Below the pieces are notes generated by a model, which made no database searches, was not told the DNA's origin, and saw only the letters and a list, made by a program, of their open reading frames with translations. The position numbers were made by a program, and so were the translations under genes. A stretch of DNA of 64,000 nucleotides from Gammaproteobacteria bacterium (GTDB lineage: Bacteria; Pseudomonadota; Gammaproteobacteria; GCA-001735895), in NCBI GenBank assembly GCA_029862005.1, contig JAOTYD010000014.1, positions 26,735 to 90,734 on the forward strand, given 5' to 3'. Of this stretch, positions 41,209 to 49,981 are shown in pieces; positions within the stretch are counted from its first letter, which is position 1, and each line of letters opens with the position of its first letter.

Positions 41209-42449
41209 AAAAATCGTCTCGGGCTGAACGGGGTTATATTGTGGCTTGGTTCTTCCCCGTTTGCCAGTTCGGCAATGAGCTTGCCGGTGATTCCGGCCAA
41301 TGTCAGGCCGAGGTGGTGATGCCCGAAGGCGTACAGGATGTACTCGGACGCCGTACTGTAGCCGATGACCGGCAAAGCGTCGGGACAGGTCGGTCGAAAG
41401 CCAAGCCACTCCTGGTCGGGATGCTCGGGCAGCTCGAACATTTCATGGGCCTTGCGATTCAAGTAGCTGATAATTCGCGGGTTTTTTTCCTTATCGTTAC
41501 CGGCAATTTCAACCGTACCGGCAAAGCGCAGGCCCAGGTTCGTCGGTGTCGCGTAAAAGCCGGCGTGATGCCAGCTTACCGGGCGTTTCACCAGGTGTTG
41601 CATGTTGCCGAACTGTATATGGTAGCCGCGCTCGGTATCGAGTTTGAGCAGACCTGTCGGAATTCCATCGATGGATTTCGAGAATGCGCCGGCAGCGATG
41701 ACGACCCGTTCGGCGCCTACGGTTTCGCCGTTATCCAGACGAATCTGCACCGACCCCGCTCCGTGCACGACCTCAAGCGCACGCTGCCTCAGCAATTGCC
41801 CCTGGTTACGCTTGAAACATTCTGCATAACGCTGGCAAAGCGCCAGCGGATCCAGCACGTGACTGATACTGTCGAACAACAGACCGCGTTCGAACGGAAA
41901 TTTCAGGTTGGGCTCGAGGTCCTGAATATCGCCGCGGTCGAGCTCGACAAATTCCGAGCCCTGCTCGCGCCGCATCTGGTTTGATGGTTTCGCGGCGTTG
42001 AATTCCTGCTGGTTTACATAGACATGCATGAATCCTTGCTGCGCCAACAGGTCACGCGCGCCCGCCATGTCGAGCAGCGGGTCGAGACCGTCATAGACCC
42101 TGGCCAATAGCTTACCGAGCACCCGGATAATCCGCTCCACTTTGTGTTTGCGGCAATTCAACAGGAACTCGATCATCCACGCAGGATGCGACAGCACGTA
42201 ACCGGGATTCAGGCTTAAAGGGCTGTCGCTGGAAAACAGCAATGATGGCAGACGTCGGAACAGATCCGGACTGTTAACCGGTATGCAACCATATTCGGCG
42301 ATGGTACAGGCGTTGCCGGACGAGGTACCCGAACCCGGATCCTCGGGATCGATCAAGGTGACCGCGAAGCCTTTCTTCTGCAGCCACAGCGCGCAGCTGC
42401 AGCCGACGATCCCGGCACCGATCACGGCGATACGAGTCTGGCTAGTCAA
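41205..42449 (-). CDS. DadA-like FAD-dependent amino-acid oxidoreductase
   Basis: 414 residues. FAD-binding RIAVIGAGIVGCSCALWLQ (5-23) and the GTSSGNACTIAEYG motif around 40-53, as in D-amino-acid dehydrogenase DadA; the end has WLGFRPTCPDALPVIG and FGHHHLGLTLAGITG, also typical. DadA-type enzymes oxidise D-amino acids or proline-like imino acids and pass electrons to quinone. It heads a coupled trio with the SDR genes, 99 bp downstream of the DUF1611 gene. A D-amino acid or N-methyl amino acid substrate is likely; which one is unknown. Confidence 0.82.
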   Translation of the reverse strand: MTSQTRIAVIGAGIVGCSCALWLQKKGFAVTLIDPEDPGSGTSSGNACTIAEYGCIPVNSPDLFRRLPSLLFSSDSPLSLNPGYVLSHPAWMIEFLLNCRKHKVERIIRVLGKLLARVYDGLDPLLDMAGARDLLAQQGFMHVYVNQQEFNAAKPSNQMRREQGSEFVELDRGDIQDLEPNLKFPFERGLLFDSISHVLDPLALCQRYAECFKRNQGQLLRQRALEVVHGAGSVQIRLDNGETVGAERVVIAAGAFSKSIDGIPTGLLKLDTERGYHIQFGNMQHLVKRPVSWHHAGFYATPTNLGLRFAGTVEIAGNDKEKNPRIISYLNRKAHEMFELPEHPDQEWLGFRPTCPDALPVIGYSTASEYILYAFGHHHLGLTLAGITGKLIAELANGEEPSHNITPFSPRRFL

Positions 42450-42548
42450 AAGGATGCTCGATTAGTTCCTTTACACGGCCCGCTAGTGTATTGAAACTCG
42501 TAATGAACCGAAACTGGAATTTTTTTACAGCTTCTTCACCAATTGTTT

Positions 42549-43556
42549 CTACAAATCGAGTGCCTTACGCAGCATGCTCTCCAGTAGCCCACGGTTAGCC
42601 GGGTCCACCAGGTTAAGGGCGGGCAGGCCGGACAGTTTTTGCACCAGCGCAATAGCAGCTTCGGTGTTAGCGGCCCCACCCGACACGAGATCCGGGGTGC
42701 GTTGAAAAGCCTGCTGTACCCCGACCACGGCATAAGGGTCCTGGGCGCAAAGCAGCTTGAACTTGACGTAATCCCGTATCATTTCCTTGGCAACCGCGCC
42801 GTTATAAGGTTCCAGTGGTGAAGCACCGGCTTCGGCCACCAGTACATCCGGCCTGTCCCTGGCAATCAGGGATAACAAATAGGGGAGGGCCTCACGATAC
42901 AGGTTTTCATCAACCGCTGACGAAGGCAAACCGGCGTCGACAAAGTCGTAGACTGCACTGGCGCCGGCATCTTTAAAGCTCAGCATGTCTCGGTAGCGAG
43001 CGGCTCCGGTCAACTTGGCACCGACGACATTGAGCCCCATTTGCGACAGCACATGCACGATCACGCGCCCCGACATGGTTTTGCCTGACGACATTGAGGT
43101 ACCGACGATCAGGATCACGGGTATATTGAAGTCAGTTGGCTCGATTTCCGGCAGGCTACCGCGCATCGTCACTTTTTCGTCGTTACGCATGACATGCCCA
43201 TGGTATTGCAGCGGCATCGGCGACGATATAAATGGGGACAGCGACGTGTTCTTACCGAACAGCCCGGCCGCGGTGAGTGCATTCAACTTCCCCGAATCAT
43301 CGATTGAGCGCCAGTCGCCGACAGCCTCGAGCGTCGCCACCCGCGTGCCGAAGGCACCCACCACGAGATCGTCCTCCATGACTTCTATCATGCGTCCTGC
43401 AGGCAACTCGAGCGCACTCAGGTGACCGCGGGTATCGAGTACCTTGCCGACCACGTAGTCGCCGGTATCCCAATGCTCGCGTGCGATCGGTGTGGATGTG
43501 AAATTCGTCGGCGTCAGATCGGAAATCCGGGTTACGGATGCAAGAAATGGATTCAT
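42549..43556 (-). CDS. DUF1611-like P-loop protein (DgcN-related)
   Basis: 335 residues. An N-terminal Rossmann-like region to about 135 is followed by a P-loop domain with Walker A GTSMSSGKT at 152-160, typical of DUF1611 proteins. One characterised DUF1611 member, DgcN, takes part in D-glutamate breakdown by N-acetylating it; I recall this but cannot compare sequences here. Neighbours are an M20 peptidase (14 bp upstream) and a DadA-like oxidase, so a step on a D- or acylated amino acid is plausible. The exact reaction is unproven. Confidence 0.72.
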   Translation of the reverse strand: MNPFLASVTRISDLTPTNFTSTPIAREHWDTGDYVVGKVLDTRGHLSALELPAGRMIEVMEDDLVVGAFGTRVATLEAVGDWRSIDDSGKLNALTAAGLFGKNTSLSPFISSPMPLQYHGHVMRNDEKVTMRGSLPEIEPTDFNIPVILIVGTSMSSGKTMSGRVIVHVLSQMGLNVVGAKLTGAARYRDMLSFKDAGASAVYDFVDAGLPSSAVDENLYREALPYLLSLIARDRPDVLVAEAGASPLEPYNGAVAKEMIRDYVKFKLLCAQDPYAVVGVQQAFQRTPDLVSGGAANTEAAIALVQKLSGLPALNLVDPANRGLLESMLRKALDL

Positions 43557-43570
43557 GATTTAGCTCCTCG

Positions 43571-44734
43571 TCACGATGTTTTGTTTAGTGGTGGTGCCAG
43601 CAGTAACAGCGTGAGTAAGGCGCAGCGCACCGGCAGTAAATTCAGGTAGATGTACTCGTGGCTGGCATGCGCACCATCACCGACGGCTCCCATGCCATCG
43701 ATCGTGGCAGTAAAGAGACTCGTGGTATTGCCGTCGGAACCGCCTCCGGCGGTGCCCTGTTCGAGCGCGAGGTCGAGATCTGTACCCAGTTCCTGTGCTA
43801 TTTTCCACAGGCGCTGGTTCTGGTCGGTTCGTTCCATGGGTGGACGCCCGATGTGACCCTCAATCGCAAGCGAGACGCCGGGGGTTATTGCCTCGATTCC
43901 GTGGATTATGTATTCGACGCGCTCGGCGTCGGCCTGGGTTTCTACCCGCACATCCACCACGGCGCGGCTTTCGGGTGCCACCATGTTGGGTCGAATGCCG
44001 CCGTCGATGACGCCTACATTGACCGAGGTTCCATGTTCGGGATCATTCAATTCGAACAGTTTCTGAATCACGTGGGACAGTTCCAGAATGGCGCTGGCTC
44101 CCGCACCGGGGTCGAGACCGGCGTGAGCGGCCTTGCCCGTTACGGTGACCGTAAATCGCCCAACGCCCTTGCGAGCGGTTTTGATTTTGCCGCTGTGGCC
44201 CAGCGAGGGTTCCATGACCATGCAGCGATCGACCCGCTGCGCCAGCGCGCGGATATAGCGCGTTGATTCGTGGCTGCCGATTTCTTCGTCCGAGTTGATA
44301 AAACAAAGGGGTGCGACTTCCGGTTTCAGGCCCAGCGATTCGATTGCCCGCAGTGCATAGACTATTTCGACGAGACCGGCTTTCATGTCGTAGACCCCGG
44401 GCCCCCGCAGGGTGTCGGCCTCGTGCACCAGCGGCATTGTCTGCAGGGTTCCAATCGGCCATACCGTGTCACAATGACCGATCATCAGTTGCGCGGGCTG
44501 CCATTTCCCCCGGTCTTTCGGCGACGCGTAGACGTGACCGCCGCTGTTGCGTCCGGGAACGAGGTTGACACGGTAATCAATTTCCTCGAATTCGGTTTTC
44601 AGGCGTTGGCGAATCTGCGCCTGGCTGTCGCGATCGGTCGAAGGCGATTCCATCAATACCAGGTCTTTCAGCAGCCCGGTCATGGGTTCCTGCTGGTCGC
44701 ACAGGTAGCTTAAAACCCCCTGTTTATCGCTCAT
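43571..44734 (-). CDS. M20 family metallopeptidase (glutamate carboxypeptidase-like)
   Basis: 387 residues. Zinc ligands are visible in IGHCDTVWP (His, then Asp in GPGVYDMKAGL) at about 85-120, catalytic Glu pair NSDEEIGS near 148-154 and the terminal His in ASHEY; the dimerisation domain with GKAAHAG is about 195-300. The arrangement fits the carboxypeptidase G2 group that removes C-terminal glutamate or deacylates N-acyl amino acids. Between flavin reductase (5 bp) and DUF1611 (14 bp) genes, it is probably part of the same catabolic pathway. Confidence 0.87.
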   Translation of the reverse strand: MSDKQGVLSYLCDQQEPMTGLLKDLVLMESPSTDRDSQAQIRQRLKTEFEEIDYRVNLVPGRNSGGHVYASPKDRGKWQPAQLMIGHCDTVWPIGTLQTMPLVHEADTLRGPGVYDMKAGLVEIVYALRAIESLGLKPEVAPLCFINSDEEIGSHESTRYIRALAQRVDRCMVMEPSLGHSGKIKTARKGVGRFTVTVTGKAAHAGLDPGAGASAILELSHVIQKLFELNDPEHGTSVNVGVIDGGIRPNMVAPESRAVVDVRVETQADAERVEYIIHGIEAITPGVSLAIEGHIGRPPMERTDQNQRLWKIAQELGTDLDLALEQGTAGGGSDGNTTSLFTATIDGMGAVGDGAHASHEYIYLNLLPVRCALLTLLLLAPPLNKTS

Positions 44735-44739
44735 CCCGC

Positions 44740-45348
44740 TTACCTTTTGAAACCGGCCGGAAACGGTAACTTGGTGGTGTTTGCGATTTCGGTAAAACGT
44801 CCCGGATACAGATAGGCCAGCAGGGGAGAGGCGAAAATCAGGTCTTCGTCATCCTGGCCCGATAAGCGCAGGGCATCCTCGGCAACCCGGGCGGCGATAA
44901 TGCGCCCGAGAATGAGCGAGTTTTCGCCGAGGTCGTCGACGATCTGCTGCAGTTCACACTCGAGGAACAGGTAGCCATCCTGCACGAACGACGCGTTAAC
45001 CGATTCGGCGGCAAAGGTCGGCAATGCCTGGGTGATCGGTTTGCTGCCGTCATCACAGCGCGGTGTCGCGGCAAGACTTGCCAGCACCGTTTGTGATGGC
45101 CGCATGTAGGTCACGGCAAACTGCCCATCACGTTGAATATTCTGGTAGGTGTTGTGGCGCGGGGTACAGACAAAGCCGAAATGATTCTGCCAGCTCATCG
45201 GCATTGCGAGATGCTTGGGGGCAAGATCGTCGCTGCCGTCCGCCTCGCGGGTACCGATAACAACCAACGGGAAAACCGTAAAAAAGCTCTCCCAGATGGA
45301 TTCACTGGTGTCGAGTTCGATCAGATCCTTCGTTTTTGTATCGCCCAT
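44740..45348 (-). CDS. flavin reductase family protein (FMN-binding split barrel)
   Basis: 202 residues. Split-barrel pattern with VVIGTREADGSDDLAPKHLAMPMSW-type core (about 31-54), FVCTPRHNTYQNIQRDGQFAVTYM and a closing PFPAGF. Such proteins reduce FMN for a monooxygenase or act as FMN-dependent oxidoreductases. No monooxygenase gene lies alongside. First gene of the minus-strand cluster that continues to 30.8 kb; the next gene begins 5 bp on. Divergent from the peroxiredoxin gene by 89 bp. Confidence 0.8.
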   Translation of the reverse strand: MGDTKTKDLIELDTSESIWESFFTVFPLVVIGTREADGSDDLAPKHLAMPMSWQNHFGFVCTPRHNTYQNIQRDGQFAVTYMRPSQTVLASLAATPRCDDGSKPITQALPTFAAESVNASFVQDGYLFLECELQQIVDDLGENSLILGRIIAARVAEDALRLSGQDDEDLIFASPLLAYLYPGRFTEIANTTKLPFPAGFKR

Positions 45349-45437
45349 GCAAATATCCCATTGTTTTTTGATCGAAAAAAGCTAACACTGTCGCTCGCGT
45401 CGAATATTGACGCGTATCAACCTAACCGGAGTCCCTG

Positions 45438-45968
45438 ATGAATGTGCTGAAACCCCGGCAGCCAGTGCCCGCACTGGAAGTCGAAACCCTCGATGGCCCG
45501 TGGTCGCTGGCCGATCAAAATCCCGAAAATTTTACCATGCTTGTTTTTTATCGCGGCCTGCACTGCCCGATCTGCAGTAAGTACGTTGCTGAACTCGACA
45601 AGCTTGTTGGTGATTTTGCTGAAATCGGCGTTTCGATCCTGACGTTGAGCGGGGATGATCGCGAGCGGGCCGAGCAGGCGCGCAAGGACTGGGGGCTCGA
45701 TAATATCGCTATCGGTTACGGCGTTAGCACCGGGCAGGCCCGGGACTGGGGCTTGCACCGCTCTGCCGGGCGTGGCCTGACCTCGATCGGTATCGAGGAG
45801 CCGGCCGAGTTCAGCGAACCGGGTTTATTCGTCGTGCGCCCCGATAATACGCTTTACTGGGCCCAGGTCAGCACGATGCCGTTTGCACGCCCGCACTTTC
45901 GTGAAATTATCGGAGCGCTCAAGTTTGCATTGGAGAAAGACTACCCGGCGCGCGGTGAACTCAGCTGA
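45438..45968 (+). CDS. AhpC/TSA-type peroxiredoxin-like protein
   Basis: 176 residues with a thioredoxin fold. The active-site region FYRGLHCPICSKYV has cysteines at 43 and 46 in CPIC, where ordinary peroxiredoxins have TPVC or VCT; this variant is common in AhpC/TSA-like proteins of unknown substrate. There is no signal peptide. Ends with a plain alpha-beta C-terminus. Divergent from the flavin reductase gene. It likely reduces peroxides or acts as a disulfide reductase. Confidence 0.82.
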   Translation: MNVLKPRQPVPALEVETLDGPWSLADQNPENFTMLVFYRGLHCPICSKYVAELDKLVGDFAEIGVSILTLSGDDRERAEQARKDWGLDNIAIGYGVSTGQARDWGLHRSAGRGLTSIGIEEPAEFSEPGLFVVRPDNTLYWAQVSTMPFARPHFREIIGALKFALEKDYPARGELS

Positions 45969-46303
45969 GGGCTTCTAACACGATCCTCACGCAAGTTTAT
46001 TTAAATTAGAGTTCGAGGCCTTACTGCAAATAGTACCAGGTGGAATCATTTGAGAACCGTCTGTTCACTCGCTATCCTAGGCGTGGATTCCCAAAGCAGA
46101 GGTTTACTCTTGTTTTATAAGCTTCTGAGTTCGGCCAGGAACGGACGATCGTATTAATTAAGTAAATGGATGCCTTTTATTTTCCATTCATCCAGTCAGT
46201 GATTTAAATCGATTGCACAAAGAAACATGACCCACACAAGAGGCAATCCTCTACGGCCTATTGAAAACAGGGATTAGAAAATAGTACATTAACTCTATCT
46301 TTT
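45969..46303. other. 335-bp spacer with dispersed repeat copy A
   Basis: No gene. The clearest element is TTCGGCCAGGAACGGACGATC at about 46130-46150, a copy of the second half of the dispersed repeat described for 48.7, 51.3 and 52.9 kb, preceded by CCAAAGCAGAGGTTTACTC (about 46091-46109) as a degenerate first half. The remainder is AT-rich without recognisable structure. Confidence 0.6.
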
Positions 46304-46684
46304 TCATGTCTTATTGATTGGGAGCATTAGTTTCGTCTCTTCAAATTCAGAAGTGGTATTTTTTGAAGCAGAATAGACCCCGGCAATCGATAGCAGGCTA
46401 TTAATCGTGCACTTTACGTGGCCTATCGCTATGGGCTGAGATGGACTCACGTATCCTTTTTTGAAGGGCACCAGGCTATCATTTTCCATCAAATAGGTGC
46501 CATTGGTTGAATCTAGGTCGCAAAGGTAAATTCGGCCATTTTTAATTTTCATTGCGGCATGTCGTCTGCTGACAGAGCGGGAATTTATATAGATATGGTC
46601 TTCTATATAAACATCACCTTCTCTGCCTATGATATAAGTATGACCGTCTATAAGTCCGAAATCCTTGCTCAATTTGTTACTCAT
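46304..46684 (-). CDS. FHA domain protein
   Basis: 126 residues from the ATG at 46684, chosen over one at 46735 because GGAGCAGGG lies just upstream. The FHA domain spans about 12-90: TYIIGREGDVYI, then SRSVSRRHAAMKI (Ser-Arg-His) and DLDSTNGTYLMEN (Asn-Gly), all residues needed for phosphothreonine peptide binding. No other domain is attached, and no kinase or type VI secretion gene is nearby. It is probably a cytoplasmic signalling adaptor. Codon use is AT-richer than in the genes to the left. Confidence 0.85.
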   Translation of the reverse strand: MSNKLSKDFGLIDGHTYIIGREGDVYIEDHIYINSRSVSRRHAAMKIKNGRIYLCDLDSTNGTYLMENDSLVPFKKGYVSPSQPIAIGHVKCTINSLLSIAGVYSASKNTTSEFEETKLMLPINKT

Positions 46685-47079
46685 TTTTGCCCTGCTCCAA
46701 TACCGTCCTGTGGCCCCCAAGAATATACCTACCACGAGATGTTAGACAATACATCGCTTGTGCCGGTGTCTCGAAGCCTAATGTTTTACGACACGAAACA
46801 ATAAACAAAGAAACAAAGGGGTCGGATATCGCCGATGACTCATCGAGTTTGAGTGGCTGTTTCCCCGATATCAGACACTCAAATCTGCAACACCAGGGTC
46901 ATTACTTCAGCCAGAACCAGAATCTCTGTAGCCAGGTCCGGTGCTCATGCGAGTTAGTGACTTTTTGCGACCATTCGGTGGTGTCATAAAATATGCCCTA
47001 TCCTATTAATAATGTGATCAGGTGTACGTTATGAAATCTCTATAGCATTTATGTTGGCTTGTTAGTTGTAGTAAGAAAA
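46685..47079. other. 395-bp spacer with weak dispersed repeat copy B
   Basis: No supported gene. A degenerate repeat copy runs about 46849-46922 (GAGTGGCTGTTTCCCCGA, then CAGACACTCAAATCTGC, and CTTCAGCCAGAACCAG). The rest is AT-rich and unstructured to the eye. Confidence 0.45.
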
Positions 47080-47439
47080 ATGGTATGGGAGAGTTGGCAG
47101 GTGATTGATCAGGCAATAGAAATACTAGAAGCAGCACTAATTTATTCATTGAATCCAACGACTTGGGTGATAGTGATTTTATTGTCTATTTGGGTTAAAC
47201 AGTTTTGGAAACCCGCAGTTTCAGGCATAGTGATGCAAGTAGCCAGCTTGGTTCCGCTTGCCATATATTTAGATTAAATTGACGAAGCTAGTCTCTACGA
47301 TTTATTAGGTGGGGACAGCGTCGCAGACACTGTGTTTCTTTTTAGCGTACCTGTTTTGAGCGGGATGATTATATCTACATTAGTAATACCATTGGTTAGG
47401 CGGCGCCGGCAAAGACGGGAACCGACTATCTCGCTTTAG
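47080..47439 (+). pseudogene. small two-helix membrane protein gene interrupted by an in-frame TAA
   Basis: From ATG 47080 the frame reads 65 codons to a TAA at 47275-47277, then continues open, in the same frame, for 53 codons to TAG at 47437-47439. The first part has a membrane helix (TTWVIVILLSIWV) and a second hydrophobic stretch (VMQVASLVPLAIYL). The part after the stop has another helix (LFSVPVLSGMIISTLVIPLV) followed by a positive-inside tail RRRRQRRE. The unbroken frame and sensible topology suggest one gene split by a nonsense change. A short functional product ending at 47277, read-through, or a sequencing error are alternatives. Family unknown. Confidence 0.55.
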
Positions 47440-47832
47440 TAGTACCCCGTACTTACTCATATTTCTAATAGTCGGCATCCTCAGGGTCGAAATCAGATGC
47501 TGGCGTAGATGATTTCATGTTCGGCTTTCCCGATAGCTGACACTCAGAATGTAGAGCTCAGTGGCGACCTTCGGCCAGAAACGGACACTGTCAGGATTCT
47601 TTACAACTCGGCTGATCAAGTGTAAAGAATTTTTACACTAGAGCATATATTCAACTGCCTTAATACAAACTGGCATCTCCAAAAATGCTCTACTTTGGCG
47701 AGGTGGTATGCATATTACGAGAACTGCTTCACATCTTTATCTACAAATAAATTGAACATATAAAAACTTGGGAACATTGGCATAAATTATGCCTTATGTT
47801 TGATGGATGTATTAATTTTAGGGAGACATCAA
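47440..47832. other. 393-bp spacer with dispersed repeat copy C
   Basis: No gene. The repeat copy spans about 47519-47592: TTCGGCTTTCCCGATAGCTG, then GACACTCAG, and after a short divergent stretch CTTCGGCCAGAAACGGACAC. To its right lies an AT-rich region upstream of the PEP-CTERM gene (ribosome site GGGAGA at 47820-47825), suitable for a promoter. Confidence 0.6.
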
Positions 47833-48606
47833 ATGAAAATAAGACACCTCATCAAAGCCCTTGGAGGCTGTACATTGGTTGCCGCTGTATTGGTCTTCAG
47901 CTCGTCGACAAACGCCGCCCTGGTGACCCAGCTGATTCACTTCGACGATGCTAACAACGGCTGGAAGTGGTACAGCGACGTGGACAATAATTTCCTCTTC
48001 GACCCGACTAACCTTCAATCCTCCACGCTCTGTGCCGACTCGACGAGTGGCGGCAACGGTAGCTGCGTAATCGAAGGCACACAGGGCGTGTTGCCCCGAA
48101 TGACGCGGCCCGAGAATGGGCCCACCTCGCAAGGGTCTGCAAGCACAGAACCTGACATCTCGGGCGATGAGCTCCTGTTCACCTTGGACTCGTTCTATTT
48201 CCTTCTGACCGGAAAAGGTGAGGGCTCGGAGAATGCGATCACGGTTACGGGTAGCAACGCAGTGTCCCGGACGTTCGAGTTGGGAGGAAACTATGACCCA
48301 ATGGTCACTTTCTACGAGGGCCTCAACGCAGGCGACGCGGCTGGCGACTTGGTGAAAAACACAGGGTACATAGCGGCGTTGGGTGACTTGTTCCAGGATG
48401 TCACTTGGATACAGTTCGGCGCACCGACGACCGCGCAGGTGCGGCTCGACTGTGTCGTCGCCACGTTTGACGGCACGACCACAGAACCTCTCTCCTCCTT
48501 CGACGGGGGGTGCGGCGGTGGTGCCAAGGTCCCTGAACCCTCTATCATCGCTCTATTCGCAGCCGGCCTCTTTGGTTTAGGTTTCGCACGACGCAGAAAA
48601 GCATAA
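47833..48606 (+). CDS. PEP-CTERM sorting domain protein
   Basis: 257 residues from the ATG at 47833 (GGGAGA ribosome site; an upstream ATG at 47800 is less likely). Signal peptide 1-28 (ends TNA). The C-terminus is a textbook PEP-CTERM signal: VPEPS, then a hydrophobic helix IIALFAAGLFGLGFA and a basic RRRKA end, which directs processing by exosortase. The body is a secreted domain without known motif, containing a few cysteines and acidic Asp/Asn-rich loops. Exosortase (EpsH/XrtA) genes are not in this window. Probably an extracellular matrix or surface component. Confidence 0.88.
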   Translation: MKIRHLIKALGGCTLVAAVLVFSSSTNAALVTQLIHFDDANNGWKWYSDVDNNFLFDPTNLQSSTLCADSTSGGNGSCVIEGTQGVLPRMTRPENGPTSQGSASTEPDISGDELLFTLDSFYFLLTGKGEGSENAITVTGSNAVSRTFELGGNYDPMVTFYEGLNAGDAAGDLVKNTGYIAALGDLFQDVTWIQFGAPTTAQVRLDCVVATFDGTTTEPLSSFDGGCGGGAKVPEPSIIALFAAGLFGLGFARRRKA

Positions 48607-48632
48607 CCAATAACTACTTTTTGAAGTAACTA

Positions 48633-48660
48633 AGCCATCTCAATCGAGATGGCTTTTTTT
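48633..48660 (+). terminator. rho-independent terminator of the PEP-CTERM gene
   Basis: AGCCATCTC (48633-48641), loop AATC, GAGATGGCT (48646-48654), then a T run to 48660. A 9-bp perfect stem with seven T residues 26 bp after the stop codon is a classical intrinsic terminator. Confidence 0.92.
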
Positions 48661-48704
48661 ATGGGCGTCCGAGTTGGGTCGAAAGCCGACCCCTACTAAT
48701 CGTT

Positions 48705-48786
48705 TCTGAGTGTCTGTTTTCTCCTAAGCAGACCCTCATAAAACCCGAGCAGGAGGCAATCTTCGGCCAGGAGCGGACGCTCGAAT
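48705..48786. repeat. dispersed intergenic repeat, copy D
   Basis: The first half GAGTGTCTGTTTTCTCCTAAG then CAGACCCTC can fold as a hairpin (GTCTG/CAGAC). After about 25 variable bases comes GGAGGCAATCTTCGGCCAGG with AGCGGACGCTCGAA. It closely matches copy G near 52.9 kb over both halves and copy F near 51.4 kb. A related motif, GGGTCGAAAGCCGACC, occurs just before it at 48675-48692. Confidence 0.75.
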
Positions 48787-48816
48787 CGGTAAAATATTGC
48801 AATGATTTCCCGTGCA

Positions 48817-49725
48817 TTATTCATTGCCAAACAGGTTGAACAAATTCAAATCGTACTTGTACGGCACTAGTCTGGATGATTTCGTTTTAGCGCCGATCAT
48901 ACTGAGATAGACCGACATATTATGGTTTTCTATATTCCTCTGGTTAAACGGTTGCTGGGTGAACTTAGTCGCGCGTAACATGCTATCAAGGCCTGCTAGA
49001 ACCGCATACTGATTCTCGGCCAACAGAATGACTTCTTTACCTGCATGCCAGTATACGTCGAGATTGTTGATATCCAGCGGATCGAGTGGGGGCACTAGCG
49101 GAACGATGTCAAGAGGGGTGACTACGCGGATAATGTTGATGTGACTGATTTTGTTGGCTCCAGCTATATTAGTGACTTTAGGCTGACCAAACGTGATTAC
49201 CTGGTCGATATTGAACTGGTCGGCATCAAGGTACATTGCCACTACAAGAGCAACCGCTCCGCCCAGGCTGTGTCCGGTAGCACGGATTTTATAATCAGCT
49301 TTGATTAGCGGTTTCAATTCCGCGTAAACCTGCCTTGCTGCGAATGCAAATCCTTCGTGTAATTGAATCCCCGTGTTCTGATCGACTCTTAATTTGAGTA
49401 GGATATCGACCATTGCATTTTCGATATTGGAGGTACCGCGTACCGAGATAACCTGGGTCTCGGTTTGCTTGTTGGTCGCAAGGAAATATGAAATCTGGAT
49501 ATCTGGAGCTGTTTTATAAAGCGTAAGTGTGTAATTACTTGATTCGAGAAAGGTGCGAATTTTGACTTCAGCATCATATGCAGCCTTGGCAAAGCCGGCT
49601 TGATTTTGAATCTCGATAAAATCAACCGAACCTGTTTCACTTGCCGACAATGTGACGCTGGTAGAGATCAGCATCAATGTCAAATAGAAAGTTTTCAAGT
49701 TTAGCCGGCGTATCTTTAGCATCAA
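48817..49725 (-). CDS. exported class 3 lipase-like protein
   Basis: 302 residues with a signal peptide to about residue 28. The alpha/beta-hydrolase nucleophile elbow is GHSLGGA with Ser153; the VSVRGT-like oxyanion strand is VISVRGTSN at about 92-100. Acid Asp is probably in VTPLDIVPLVPP and His in the IENHNMSVYL segment near 276. The lipase class 3 family acts on acylglycerols or phospholipids. It is AT-rich compared with neighbours left of 46 kb. Monocistronic; flanked by repeat-bearing spacers. Confidence 0.82.
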   Translation of the reverse strand: MMLKIRRLNLKTFYLTLMLISTSVTLSASETGSVDFIEIQNQAGFAKAAYDAEVKIRTFLESSNYTLTLYKTAPDIQISYFLATNKQTETQVISVRGTSNIENAMVDILLKLRVDQNTGIQLHEGFAFAARQVYAELKPLIKADYKIRATGHSLGGAVALVVAMYLDADQFNIDQVITFGQPKVTNIAGANKISHINIIRVVTPLDIVPLVPPLDPLDINNLDVYWHAGKEVILLAENQYAVLAGLDSMLRATKFTQQPFNQRNIENHNMSVYLSMIGAKTKSSRLVPYKYDLNLFNLFGNE

Positions 49726-49899
49726 GATGATTAGTCTGGGGTTTAGTGACCTGGGATATTGAGCACCGGACCTAGATTATAACTTTACGAATAACTCGCA
49801 AGGTCAACATTTCACAAATCCTTATTAATTGTTGCGACACGGTCACTATCCCTGATTGCTGGATGACTGATATGGCTTTCGTCACAGCAGAAAATATCG

Positions 49900-49980
49900 C
49901 GAGATCTAGTCCTCCTGTAAACGGACGCTGAAAAACACAATCTGAGCTTCTGAGATCGGCCGTAAACGGACTCTTGCCGA
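49900..49980. repeat. dispersed intergenic repeat, degenerate copy E
   Basis: In the 256-bp gap between the lipase and GFA genes. Recognisable parts are CTCCTGTAAACGGACGCTG near 49911-49929 and GAGATCGGCCGTAAACGGAC near 49952-49971, with a middle of low similarity. The copy is more diverged than D, F and G. Confidence 0.5.
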
Positions 49981-49981
49981 A

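Noticed and set aside
41209..41409. 67-codon N-terminal extension of SDR 2
   Set aside because: Overlaps the DadA-like gene, has no SDR similarity; ATG at 41208 forms an ATGA junction and begins the normal SDR fold.
43658..44266. 202-codon plus-strand frame
   Set aside because: Antisense to the M20 peptidase gene; no motifs.
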